From the NCBI GenBank assembly GCA_021778895.1, contig JAJYBR010000005.1, forward strand, positions 1 to 64,000: DNA of 64,000 nucleotides, read 5' to 3'. The stretch's first letter is position 1, and each line of letters opens with the position of its first letter. Positions 10,144 through 19,850 of this stretch are shown one piece after another. Origin of the DNA: Actinomycetes bacterium. Lineage in GTDB: Bacteria > Actinomycetota > Acidimicrobiia > Acidimicrobiales > RAAP-2. The notes under the pieces are model-generated. The model had not been told where the DNA came from. It made no database searches and saw nothing but the letters and a program-made list of their open reading frames with translations. A program made the translations under genes and the position numbers.

Positions 10144-10932
10144 CTAGCCGATGTTGAAGGGCAGCCCCCCGAAGCCCGTCTTGCCCGACTCGCCGGTCGC
10201 CAGGTACGGCGCGATCGCCTGGGCCAGGCCGGGCAGGGTCAGGCTCTGCAGGTGGACCTCGCCGGGCCCGGTCAGGCGGGCCAGGAACAGCGTCTCGGCC
10301 CCGAAGATGATGTTCTTGATGCCCTTGACCATCTGGATGTCCAGGCTCACCGAGGCGTCAAAGAGCCCGATGTGACCGGGGTGCACGAGCAGCGTCTCGC
10401 CTGCGGCCAGCTGGTACGTGATGAGCTCACCCGACAGCTCGATCCAGGCGGTCCCGTGGCCCGCGATGCGCTGGAGCAGGAAGCCGTTGCCCGAGAAGAT
10501 CCCCGCTCCCAGCCGCTGCTGGAAGCCGAGCGCCAGGGTGACGTCGGCAGTCGCAGCGAGGAAGCCATGGCGCGAGACCAGGTACTCGTGCTCGGGGTCC
10601 ACCGGGATGGGCCGAATGTGGCCGGGCATCTTGGCGGCGAAGGCGATTCGCCCGCTGCCCCCCGTCGCCTGGTAGCGGGTGAGGAAGACCGTCCCGCCGG
10701 CCGCCACGCGCTTGAGGACACCGAGCACGCCCGCGGCGCCCGCGCCGGCCGTCGCGGTGGTGAGTTGCACGTTCGGACTCATCCACGACAGCTCGCCTCC
10801 CTGGGAGACGACCGCCTGGCCGTCCTGGAGCTCGACCTCCAGGACCGGCATCGTCGTGCCGACGATGCGGTGGGCCACCCCGGTCGCGCCGCTGTCGGCG
10901 AAGGCCGGGACGTCACCGGTCGACTCGGGCAT
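10144..10932 (-). CDS. AIM24 / TIGR00266-family protein
   Basis: EVELQDGQAVVSQGGELSWMSPNVQLTT, FLTRYQATGGSGRIAFAAKMPGHIRPI, GNGFLLQRIAGHGTAWIELSG. Confidence 0.8.
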   Translation of the reverse strand: MPESTGDVPAFADSGATGVAHRIVGTTMPVLEVELQDGQAVVSQGGELSWMSPNVQLTTATAGAGAAGVLGVLKRVAAGGTVFLTRYQATGGSGRIAFAAKMPGHIRPIPVDPEHEYLVSRHGFLAATADVTLALGFQQRLGAGIFSGNGFLLQRIAGHGTAWIELSGELITYQLAAGETLLVHPGHIGLFDASVSLDIQMVKGIKNIIFGAETLFLARLTGPGEVHLQSLTLPGLAQAIAPYLATGESGKTGFGGLPFNIG

Positions 10933-10972
10933 GCTGTCCCCCTCTTTCCCGGGCCCGTCGGGCCCCACCGGA

Positions 10973-12670
10973 CTACGCGAAGTCCTCCTCGCGGTACTCG
11001 GCCGGCGCCCGGCCCTCCCGCGTCTCCTCGGCGTTGCGCAGGTCCACGCGCCGGATCTTGCCGCTGATGGTCTTGGGCAGCTCGGCGAACTCCAGGCGCC
11101 GCACTCGCTTGTAGGGCGCCAGGTGGTCGCGGGCGTAGGCCAGGATGTCCCGGGCCAGCTCGGGGCTCGGCTCGTAGCCGGCCACCAGCGACACGAAGGC
11201 CTTGGGCACCGCCAGGCGCATCGCGTCGGGTGCCGGGACGACGGCGGCCTCGGCGACCGCGGGGTGCTCGATCAGCACGCTCTCGAGCTCGAAGGGGCTG
11301 ATGCGGTAGTCGCTGGCCTTGAAGACGTCGTCGGATCGCCCGACGTAGGTGATGTAGCCGCTCTCGTCCCGGTGGGCGATGTCACCGGTGTGGTAGTGGC
11401 CGCCGGCGAAGGCCGCCTCGTTGCGCGCGTCATCGGCTCCCGTCGAGGTGCGATAGCCGGTCATCAGGCCAAGGGGGCGCTCCGTGGCCAGGGAGACGCA
11501 GATCTCCCCGTCGTCGCCCACCTCGCCGGTGATCGGGTCGACGAGCTCGATGGTGTACCCGGGGATGGGACGACCCATCGATCCGGCGATCACCGGCTGG
11601 CCCGGGGAGTTGCCGATCTGCACGGTGGTCTCGGTCTGACCGAAGCCGTCGCGGATGGTGAGGCCCCAGCCGCGCTGGACCGCCTCGATGACCTCGGGAT
11701 TGAGCGGCTCGCCGGCACTGGCCAGCTCGCGCAGGCTGGTCGTGTACTTCGCCAGGTCCTGCTGGATCAGCATGCGCCACACCGTCGGCGGCGCGCAGAA
11801 CGTCGTCACGTGCTGGTCGACGAGGACCTGGAGCATGGCCGCCGCGTCGAAGCGCGCGTAGTTGTAGACCGCGATCGTGGCCCCGGCGATCCAGGGCGCG
11901 AACATGGACGACCAGGCGTGCTTGGCCCAGCCCGGGCTCGAGACGTTGAGGTGCACGTCACCGGGACGGATCCCGATCCAGTACATCGTCGACAGGTGTC
12001 CCATGGGATAGCTGGCGTGCGTGTGCCCGACCATCTTGGGCAGCGCCGTCGTGCCCGACGTGAAGTAGATGAGGAAGGGGTCGTCGGCGGCCGTCGGCGC
12101 CTCGGGCACGAAGTCGGCGCTGGCCTGGCGCGCATCCTCGAAGTCGCGCCAACCCGCCGAGGCGCCGCCCACGGAGACCTTGATGTAGTTGCCCGACACG
12201 TTGGCGAAGCGCGCGGTCACGTCCGCGCGGGCGATCACCGCGCCGGCGCTCGCGCGGTCGATGCGGTCCTGCAAGTCGCTCGAGGTGAGCAGCGTCGTCG
12301 CCGGGATCATCACGGCGCCCAGCTGCAGGATCGCGAGCGTCGTCTCCCAGAGCTCGACCTGGTTGCCCAGCAGGACCAGGACGCGCATCCCCGGGGTGAC
12401 ACCCTGGTCGCGCAGCCACGACGCCAGCTGGCGCGACCTCGTCGACAGTTCCGCGAAGGTGTAGCTGACGGCCGATCCGTCCTCCTCGATCACCACCAGA
12501 CCCGGCTGATCGGGGGTTTCGGTCGCGAGAACTGCATCGAACCAGTCGCGGGCGAAGTTGAACATCGTCGGGCGGGGCCAGGCGAAGCGATCTCGGGCGG
12601 CGTCGTAGTCCTCGCGCAGGGCCAGCAATTGGTCGCGGGCCGCTCGGAACTCCTCGGTCGGGGTCGGCAT
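10973..12670 (-). CDS. AMP-dependent acyl-CoA synthetase/ligase
   Basis: YFTSGTTALPKMVGHTHASYPMGHL, RDGFGQTET, YHTGDIAHRDESGYITYVGRSDDVFKASDYRISPFELESVL, KTISGKIRR. Confidence 0.92.
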   Translation of the reverse strand: MPTPTEEFRAARDQLLALREDYDAARDRFAWPRPTMFNFARDWFDAVLATETPDQPGLVVIEEDGSAVSYTFAELSTRSRQLASWLRDQGVTPGMRVLVLLGNQVELWETTLAILQLGAVMIPATTLLTSSDLQDRIDRASAGAVIARADVTARFANVSGNYIKVSVGGASAGWRDFEDARQASADFVPEAPTAADDPFLIYFTSGTTALPKMVGHTHASYPMGHLSTMYWIGIRPGDVHLNVSSPGWAKHAWSSMFAPWIAGATIAVYNYARFDAAAMLQVLVDQHVTTFCAPPTVWRMLIQQDLAKYTTSLRELASAGEPLNPEVIEAVQRGWGLTIRDGFGQTETTVQIGNSPGQPVIAGSMGRPIPGYTIELVDPITGEVGDDGEICVSLATERPLGLMTGYRTSTGADDARNEAAFAGGHYHTGDIAHRDESGYITYVGRSDDVFKASDYRISPFELESVLIEHPAVAEAAVVPAPDAMRLAVPKAFVSLVAGYEPSPELARDILAYARDHLAPYKRVRRLEFAELPKTISGKIRRVDLRNAEETREGRAPAEYREEDFA

Positions 12671-12720
12671 GGGTCTCTCCCTTCTCTCGGGCTGATGGTA
12701 GGCCCGTTGTTGCGGTTGCG

Positions 12721-13257
12721 TCAGGTTCCGGTGACCCCGGGTGTCACCAGGCGGGTCGTCGTGCTCGACTGTCGGGTGCACACGGCATTCACCAGGCGGA
12801 CCCGACGCGGCGCGAGGAACGGGCGCAGCGAGATCACGACACCCCACGCGCGCGCCGCGTGACAGCGCGCGGGCGGGTAGTTGCCGACCTCACTGACGCC
12901 CCAGGCGACCGCCACCGAGGCACCCCGGCCCAAGACGTGGCGCGCGGGCATCTGGCCGATGCTGGCGTTGCGCGCCGGCGGGCCGACGGCGCGACCCGAC
13001 GGGCTGGCAATCGGCTGGATGGCTGGCACGCCCCAGAGCACGCACGTCCCCCGATGATTCGTGAGGATCAGGGGGTAGTAGATGGTCCCGGCCGTCCCGG
13101 AGGGACGGCCGACGTGCACCACTAGTTGGGCCGACGTGCAGGTCGGCACACCGGCCGCGCGGGCCGGCGACGAGCCAGTGAGGAGCGGCGCCACCGCGAG
13201 CAGCACCACGGCTGCGGCACTTCGCGCCGCCCATCCTCTCCTGGTCCGAGCGTCCAC
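12721..13257 (-). CDS. Secreted DUF4232-like protein
   Basis: N-terminal signal peptide; CTSAQLVVHVGRPSGTAGTIYYPLILTNHRGTCVLWGVPAIQPI. Confidence 0.65.
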   Translation of the reverse strand: MDARTRRGWAARSAAAVVLLAVAPLLTGSSPARAAGVPTCTSAQLVVHVGRPSGTAGTIYYPLILTNHRGTCVLWGVPAIQPIASPSGRAVGPPARNASIGQMPARHVLGRGASVAVAWGVSEVGNYPPARCHAARAWGVVISLRPFLAPRRVRLVNAVCTRQSSTTTRLVTPGVTGT

Positions 13258-13344
13258 GCACCACCCCTCGACCCCTTAGGTCTACACCGGATCCATGGCG
13301 CGCGCGAGGTCTCGTCCTGCGAGTCTGCGTGGCAGGATGAGGCT

Positions 13345-14520
13345 ATGGCGATCGGTGCGCGCGCGACCACGGGTTCCCCGCAGCCCGCGACGCTGCACGA
13401 GGCGGGCGACCTCATCTGGATTGCCCCCACGATCGCCCCGGGAGACAGCCTGGGCGCGGAGGTGGGGGCGGCGCTGGCTGCGGTCGGACGCTCGCTCGCG
13501 GCCGACGGAATCTCGTGGGGCGACATCGAGCTGGTGATCATGCACCTGGCCGACGTCGACGACGAGGCGATGGCCGAAGCCCACTACCGCGCGTTCTTCA
13601 CCGGGACCCCGCCCCGTCGCACCCTGGCCCCGACCGCTGCTCCGCACGGCGCCCGGGTGGCCTTCGAGGTCGTGGGACACCGCCAGCCCGGGCCGACCAC
13701 GGGGGACCTGTCGCGACGCACCGGCTTCGTCCACCACGACGGCGAGCGCCTCTACTTCGAGGTGGTCGGCGGCGCCAGTGCGCGACTGCCGCTGGTGCTG
13801 TGCCACGGGGCCGGCTCCAATCACGCCTCCTGGTTCCAGCAGGTCCACGCGTTGGCCCACGATCGCCCGGTCATCACGTGGGACCATCGCGGCTACGGCC
13901 GCTCGAGTGACCTTGACGAGCGATCCGGCCCCGAGGTCGCCTCCGGGGACCTGCTGGCGATCCTCGACGAGCTCGAGGTCGAGCGCGCGGACCTGGTCGG
14001 CCAGTCGATGGGGGGATGGACCGCCGTCGGCGCCGCGCTGGCCCGACCGCACCTGGCGCGCTCCCTGGTCCTCACCGACTCGATCGGCGGCATCGTCACC
14101 GACGAGATCATCACCCGGCTGGCGCGTGACGCCGCGCGCGACCCCCAGCACGACGTCCTGGGTGACCATCCCGCGCTCGGTGCCACCTTCCGCCACCGCG
14201 CGCCGGCGCTCGCTCACCTCTACCAGATGATCGGGAGCATGGGCTCGGTCGACCCCGAGTCGATGATCGACCGCCTGGCCCGCACGATCTATGGCGCCGA
14301 CGCGGCCACGCGACTCTCCCTCCCGGTGCTGTGCGTGGTCGGCGACCACGACCGGATCTTCCCGCCCTCCGTCATGCTCGCGGTCGCCGAAGCCCTCCCC
14401 GACGCCCGCGTCGTCGAGATCGCCGATGCGGGTCACTCGGCCTACTTCGAGGAGCCCGACTCGTGGAACCAAGCCGTGCGCGACTTCCTCGCGGCGCTCG
14501 ATCGCGCCGACGCCCGCTGA
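13345..14520 (+). CDS. Fusion protein: N-terminal RidA/YjgF-like domain + C-terminal alpha/beta hydrolase
   Basis: N-term HYRAFFTGTPPRRTLAPTAAPHGARVAFEVVGHR (RidA-like tail); C-term LCHGAGSNHASW, VGQSMGGW, VVGDHDRIFPP, ADAGHSAYFEEPD. Confidence 0.75.
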   Translation: MAIGARATTGSPQPATLHEAGDLIWIAPTIAPGDSLGAEVGAALAAVGRSLAADGISWGDIELVIMHLADVDDEAMAEAHYRAFFTGTPPRRTLAPTAAPHGARVAFEVVGHRQPGPTTGDLSRRTGFVHHDGERLYFEVVGGASARLPLVLCHGAGSNHASWFQQVHALAHDRPVITWDHRGYGRSSDLDERSGPEVASGDLLAILDELEVERADLVGQSMGGWTAVGAALARPHLARSLVLTDSIGGIVTDEIITRLARDAARDPQHDVLGDHPALGATFRHRAPALAHLYQMIGSMGSVDPESMIDRLARTIYGADAATRLSLPVLCVVGDHDRIFPPSVMLAVAEALPDARVVEIADAGHSAYFEEPDSWNQAVRDFLAALDRADAR

Positions 14521-14647
14521 TCCCCCCGAGGTCCCGACGTCGCCCAAGCCTCCCGACGACTTCGGCGCGTCCCCGACGTCCGCAGATCGCGCTGCTACTG
14601 TGGCTGGTTGCGCCCGGGGTGTGCCGGCTGCGCAAAGGTGGGCGAGC

Positions 14648-16780
14648 GTGAGCGAGTCGGACGGCTCAGCAGTCGGGTGGGCTCAGTTCCTATCCTCGAT
14701 CCCCGACGGCGCCCTATTGATCGACGCGACGGGCCACATCCATCTGGCCAACGAGACCTTCGCCGACTACAGCGGCTATAGCACCGCCGAGCTGGAGGGC
14801 CTGTCCGTCGAGTGCCTGGTGCCCGAGCGCGTGTCGGCCGCCCACGCCCTGACGCGCGAGCGCTTCGCCGACGGGGTGCAGCGCCGACCCTCGGGGCGCC
14901 ACTCGCACCTCTCGCTGGTCACCAAGGATGGGGCCGAACGAGACGCCGACATCGCACTGTCGCAACTCGACCTGGACGGGGAGCCGATGACCCTGGCGAT
15001 CGTGCGCGACCTCGACGACCTGCACCGCACCAGCCTGCACGGCGACTCCGAGCTGCGCTACCGGCTGGCCTTCGACATCTCGGTGGCCCCCATCGTCTTC
15101 ACCGACGATCGGGACCGGATCCTCGCGGCCAACGACGCGTTCTGCGACCTCCTGGGACGCACCCGCGACGAGCTGCTCGGCCAGGACTCGACCTCCTTCA
15201 CCTACCCCCTGGACCTCGGGCTGACCGAGGCATCACTCGAGCGGGTGCGCCGCCACGAGGTCGATGCGGAGCACTACGTCAAGCGCTACGTCCACCGCGA
15301 CGGCCGGGTGCTGGTGGTCGAGGTCGCCCGGCGCGCCGCCTATGACGCGAGCGGCCACCTGCTCTTCAACGTCATCAGCGAGCGGGACGTCACCGAGGAG
15401 CGGTCCCTGACCGCCCAGCTGGCCCACCAGGCGCTCCACGACCCGCTCACCGGGCTCGCCAACCGCGCGCTCCTCGAGGACCGGCTGGCGCGCGCCCGCG
15501 CCAAGGTCACGCGCCAGGGCGGCTTCGGCGCGATCCTGATGGTCGACCTCGACGACTTCAAGGACGTCAACGACTCGCACGGCCACCTCGTGGGTGACCA
15601 GGTGTTGATCGCGGTCGCCCGCCGCCTGGAGGAGGTGGCGCGCACCGCCGACACGCTGTGCCGCTTCGGGGGCGACGAGTTCGTCTACCTGGTCGAGGGC
15701 GTCCACCAGGCCGAGCAGGTCCGGCGTATCGCCGAGCGCCTGCTCGGATCGCTCGAGAAGCCGTTCGCCGTGATGGGTCTCAGCGTCGAGCAGCACGCCA
15801 GCATCGGCGTGGCGATCTGGGACATCGAGTCGCCCGACGACCTGGCCGTGCTGGAGCAGGCCGACCTCGCCCTCTACGAGGCCAAGCGGCTGGGCCGCAA
15901 CCGCTACACCGTCTTCTCCCCCAGCCTCGATCAGAGTCACTCGGGACGGGGCCACGACCTGCAGGCGCTGCGCGACGCCCTGTCCGACGGCTCTCTGTCG
16001 ATGCACTTCCAGCCCATCGTCTCGGCCCAGACCACGACCGCGGTCGGCTTCGAGGCCCTCATGCGCTGGCAGCACCACGAGCGCGGCTGGATCGCGCCCT
16101 CCGAGTTCTTGGGCCTGGCCGAGCCCACCGACCTGATCGGTGAGCTGGGCGCCTTCGCCCTGCGCGAGGCGACCCGGGCCGCCGCCAGCTGGTCGCCCGC
16201 CCTCGACGGGCCCTACGTCACGGTGAACCTGTCGGCTCGCCAGCTCTTCGACCCCGAGCTGACCGGCCACGTGCGGGCCGCCCTGGCCGCCAGCGGACTG
16301 GCCCACCACCGCCTGGTAGTCGAGATCCCCGAGCGTGTGGCCCTCGAGGACGCTGCGCGCACCTCTCTCGTCGTCACCGAGTTGCGCGACCTCGGCGTGG
16401 GCTGCGCCCTCGATGGCTTCGGCGACGGCCTGGCCTCCCTCGCCCAGCTGCTGCACCTCGACCTGCGCTTCGTGAAGATCGACCGCTCCCTGGTGCGCCC
16501 GCCCACCGACGCGAACCTGCACGACGCGCTGGTCGACGTCATCGTGACCCTCGGCCACCGCACCGGCATCGACGTCGTCGCCCAGGGCGTCGAGACTCCC
16601 GAGGACCTGGACCGCTTGCGCCAGGCCGGCTGCGACCTGTCCCAGGGCTTCCTGTTCTCTCAGGCCGTGCCGCTGTCGGAGGTCAACCCCCTGATGGGCA
16701 CGCCGCTCGGCCTCGCCAACGCGAAGGTGAACCCCTCGTCGATGAGCGCGATACAGGCGTCCACCACCTCGGCGTCGTAG
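14648..16780 (+). CDS. PAS-PAS-GGDEF-EAL protein (GGDEF with I-site; EAL degenerate)
   Basis: GTG at 14648; RTADTLCRFGGDEF; EAL-like FEALMRWQH...ALDGFGDGLASL...VVAQGVET. Confidence 0.88.
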   Translation: MSESDGSAVGWAQFLSSIPDGALLIDATGHIHLANETFADYSGYSTAELEGLSVECLVPERVSAAHALTRERFADGVQRRPSGRHSHLSLVTKDGAERDADIALSQLDLDGEPMTLAIVRDLDDLHRTSLHGDSELRYRLAFDISVAPIVFTDDRDRILAANDAFCDLLGRTRDELLGQDSTSFTYPLDLGLTEASLERVRRHEVDAEHYVKRYVHRDGRVLVVEVARRAAYDASGHLLFNVISERDVTEERSLTAQLAHQALHDPLTGLANRALLEDRLARARAKVTRQGGFGAILMVDLDDFKDVNDSHGHLVGDQVLIAVARRLEEVARTADTLCRFGGDEFVYLVEGVHQAEQVRRIAERLLGSLEKPFAVMGLSVEQHASIGVAIWDIESPDDLAVLEQADLALYEAKRLGRNRYTVFSPSLDQSHSGRGHDLQALRDALSDGSLSMHFQPIVSAQTTTAVGFEALMRWQHHERGWIAPSEFLGLAEPTDLIGELGAFALREATRAAASWSPALDGPYVTVNLSARQLFDPELTGHVRAALAASGLAHHRLVVEIPERVALEDAARTSLVVTELRDLGVGCALDGFGDGLASLAQLLHLDLRFVKIDRSLVRPPTDANLHDALVDVIVTLGHRTGIDVVAQGVETPEDLDRLRQAGCDLSQGFLFSQAVPLSEVNPLMGTPLGLANAKVNPSSMSAIQASTTSAS

Positions 16781-18195
16781 CGCACGCCGGCCCCGTGGCG
16801 CAGCTCCTCGCGCGCGTCACCCAGCGTCCACGCCGGCCGGTAGGGGCGGTGGTGCACCATGGCCTCGACCACGTCGGCGACCGCCACGAGCCGCGCGAAG
16901 GGGGAGATGGCCCCATCGACGAGGTGGTCGGGATAGCCCGAGCCATCCAGGCGCTCGTGGTGGTGCCGGGCGACGTCGACGAACACCGGGGAGAGTGACG
17001 CCTCCTCCACGATCTCGGCCCCCAGCTCGGCGTGGCGGGCCACAGCCTCGAACTCGAGCGCGCTGAGGGGACCGGGTCGGCCCAGGATCTCGGAGGGAAT
17101 GGCGATCTTGCCCACGTCGTGGAGGGCGGCGGCGCTGGCGACCGCGTCGATGTCCCCGGCGCACCAGTTCAGGCGTTCGGCGAGCCGGCGGCTGAGCGCG
17201 CTGACCCGAGCCTGGTGGCCCGCGGTGTAGGGATCGCGAATCTCGGTCAGGCGCACCATCGCGCTCACGGTCCCGCGCAAGGAGTGCTCCAGCTCGGCCC
17301 GCGTGCGCGTGTGCGCGACCAGGAGCTCGATCTCGGCCACCAGCGCCCGCAGCTCGTCCTCGATCGGGGGCGGGAAGGCGAACTTGTCGTGGGCCGCGAC
17401 CGTCAGCGTCGCGCGTCGCCGACCCAGGGCGAGCGGCAGGGCCAGGAACGACTCGATGCCGAAGTGCATCGCGCGGTCGCGCCACGGGGCGAAGTCGGGA
17501 TCGTGGAGGACCGAGTCGACACCGACCGGTCGCTCTTCGCGCAGGGCGCGCAGCGTCGGGCCCATCCAGATCGGGGCGTGAGCCGGCGCCTCGAAGGAGA
17601 GGCCGTCGAGGTAGTCGACGACGCCGGCGCGATGGGTGACGACGGCACCCTCCGGCGTGGCCCGCGACACCCAGGCCACGGGGAATTCGCCCACCGCGCA
17701 CAGGGTGTCGACGACGGACTGCAGGGCGGCGTCCTCGTCGGGCGCGACCGGCACGGTGCGGGTCACCTCGGCCAGCAGTCGCAGCATGCGCTCGTCGGTG
17801 CGCTGGGCCGTGACGTCGGTGAACGTGGCCACCACCCCGCGAACCCGGCCGTTCTCGACGACGGGATACGAGTCGACCGAGAGCCAGCGGCGGGGGTGCT
17901 CCGCGAAGACGAAGCCGACGACCACGTTGCGATACACGCGCGAGGTGTCGAACGTGCGGGCGACGGCGGGATCGTCGAAGGTGAAGGGCCCCGCACCGTC
18001 GGATCCCGCGAGCGCGCGCACGGCCAGTCCGAGGAGCTGGTCCGTCGTGGTGTGGAGGAGGTCAGCGATCGCCTCGTTGCAGTCACGCACCACCCCACGG
18101 GTGTCGAAGTACCCGAAGCCGACGTGAGTCGCGTCGAGGTACTCGGTGAGGTAGCGCGCCGAGCGCATCGGGCTAGTGTCGTTGTCCACGATCAT
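16660..18195 (-). CDS. PAS/GAF-HD-GYP cyclic-di-GMP phosphodiesterase
   Basis: ALHDVGKIAIP, HHHERLDGSGYP, RLVAVADVVEAMVHHRPYRPA. Confidence 0.88.
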   Translation of the reverse strand: MIVDNDTSPMRSARYLTEYLDATHVGFGYFDTRGVVRDCNEAIADLLHTTTDQLLGLAVRALAGSDGAGPFTFDDPAVARTFDTSRVYRNVVVGFVFAEHPRRWLSVDSYPVVENGRVRGVVATFTDVTAQRTDERMLRLLAEVTRTVPVAPDEDAALQSVVDTLCAVGEFPVAWVSRATPEGAVVTHRAGVVDYLDGLSFEAPAHAPIWMGPTLRALREERPVGVDSVLHDPDFAPWRDRAMHFGIESFLALPLALGRRRATLTVAAHDKFAFPPPIEDELRALVAEIELLVAHTRTRAELEHSLRGTVSAMVRLTEIRDPYTAGHQARVSALSRRLAERLNWCAGDIDAVASAAALHDVGKIAIPSEILGRPGPLSALEFEAVARHAELGAEIVEEASLSPVFVDVARHHHERLDGSGYPDHLVDGAISPFARLVAVADVVEAMVHHRPYRPAWTLGDAREELRHGAGVRYDAEVVDACIALIDEGFTFALARPSGVPIRGLTSDSGTA

Positions 18196-18281
18196 CCCTT
18201 CGCCCGAGCTGGGTGCCCGACGCGGCGCCCCAACCTAGCGGCCACGACTCCGTCCCGGCAACCCGACCCGCGCGTCCTCAT

Positions 18282-19811
18282 CTAGATCGAGACGATGCTC
18301 GGTGTCGTCGCCTCCGGGAAGCGGAAGCCGTCCATGAGAACGTCACGCGCCACGGCCACGACGTCGGTGTCAAAGAGGGTACCGGCATTCGCCTCGACGA
18401 ACGCCAGGGCCTCCTCCTTGCCCACGACCGGCCGGTAGGGGCGGTGGCTCGACATGGCCTCGATCACGTCGGCGACGGCCACGATCCGCGCCGGCAGCCC
18501 GATCTCGCTGGCGGCGAGTCCTCCCGGATAGCCCGAGCCGTCGAGCCGCTCGTGGTGCTGGAGGGCGACCTCGGGGATCGGCCAGGGCAGTGAGGCCTGG
18601 GCCAGGATCTCGTGTCCCACCGACGAGTGCCGCCGCACCATGCGCATCTCGAGGTCGCTGAGACGACCCGGCTTGATGAGGATCTCGGAGGCCAGAGCGA
18701 TCTTGCCGACGTCGTGGACGTCTCCGGCCTGCCCGATGAGCCGCACCAGGTCGGCGTCGATGTCGAGGCGCGTGCCCAGGGCCGTCGACAGCGCTCCCAC
18801 CCGCACCTGGTGTCCCGCGGTGTAGGGATCGCGCGCCTCGGTCACCTGGGACAGCGCGGCCAGGGTCCCCTCGAGGGCCGTGGACAGCCGTCGCACCGAC
18901 TCGCCGTGGGCGATCACCCGCTCGGCCTCGCGCACGATCCGCTCGAGACCGGCCACCGTGAGCTCGTCGAAAGCGTTGGGATGGCGGTCGTAGACGGCGA
19001 GCACCGCACGGCGCCCGCCCGGCCGGAAGGGCAGGACCACGGCCGAGCGCAGGTCGTAGCGCGCCAACTGGTCGCGCCACTGGTGCACCATGGGCGACAG
19101 GGCCATGTCGTTCACGACGACCGGGTGGCCGCCCCGCAGCGCGATGCCCGAGGGTCCCAGGCCGTTGGACCGGGTCGTCGACCACGACACCAGGTCGGGG
19201 GTGATGAACCCGGTGACGCCGACGGCCTCGACGACGTCGACCCGACGCTCGGGTCCCTCGCTGGCCACGCCGACCCACGCCAGGGCGAAGGGTCCCGCGT
19301 CGACGAGCGTGTGGCACAGGTGCTGGAAGGTCTCGGCCTCACCCGTCGGGTGAGCCGGACGCTCGGCCACCGCGAGCAGGAGGTCGACCAGCTGGCTGCG
19401 CCGCACGCGCTCCCCGGCGTCCAGGTACGCCAGCAGCACCGCCGTGCACTCGTCGCCCTCGACGATCGGGTAGGCGTTCACGGTGTACCACCGCCGCTCG
19501 CCGGTCGGCGTGAGCAGTCCCTGGACCTCGCCGTAGACCGGGTCCTGGGTCTGCACCGCGACGGCGAAGGGGAGCTCGTCACGCAAGAAGGGCGACCCGT
19601 CCTGGTGGACCGGGTCCCAGGTGAGCCGCGTGGCGTCGTCGCTCATCAGGTCCTCGCGCGAGCACCCGAAGACCCGCTCGGAGCGGTCGTTGACGTCCAG
19701 GACGTGTCCGGACGCGTCGCGCAGCATGAACGCTGTCGCGGTCGCCTCCAAGAACCCGCTCGCCCCGAGCGCGTCCGCGAGCGTCATGGGTACTGACCGG
19801 TCCACGCCCAC
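18282..19811 (-). CDS. PAS/GAF-HD-GYP cyclic-di-GMP phosphodiesterase
   Basis: VHDVGKIALASEIL, LQHHERLDGSGYPGGL, ARIVAVADVIEAMSSHRPYRP. Confidence 0.88.
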   Translation of the reverse strand: MGVDRSVPMTLADALGASGFLEATATAFMLRDASGHVLDVNDRSERVFGCSREDLMSDDATRLTWDPVHQDGSPFLRDELPFAVAVQTQDPVYGEVQGLLTPTGERRWYTVNAYPIVEGDECTAVLLAYLDAGERVRRSQLVDLLLAVAERPAHPTGEAETFQHLCHTLVDAGPFALAWVGVASEGPERRVDVVEAVGVTGFITPDLVSWSTTRSNGLGPSGIALRGGHPVVVNDMALSPMVHQWRDQLARYDLRSAVVLPFRPGGRRAVLAVYDRHPNAFDELTVAGLERIVREAERVIAHGESVRRLSTALEGTLAALSQVTEARDPYTAGHQVRVGALSTALGTRLDIDADLVRLIGQAGDVHDVGKIALASEILIKPGRLSDLEMRMVRRHSSVGHEILAQASLPWPIPEVALQHHERLDGSGYPGGLAASEIGLPARIVAVADVIEAMSSHRPYRPVVGKEEALAFVEANAGTLFDTDVVAVARDVLMDGFRFPEATTPSIVSI

Positions 19812-19850
19812 TAACCCCCTTGTCGCGGTCAGCCTAGTGAAGGTTCAACG

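Noticed and set aside
10679-12862. 727-aa plus-strand ORF
   Set aside because: Antisense to the AMP-ligase gene; no recognisable motifs.
15233-16558. 441-aa minus-strand ORF
   Set aside because: Antisense to the GGDEF-EAL gene; no domain signature.
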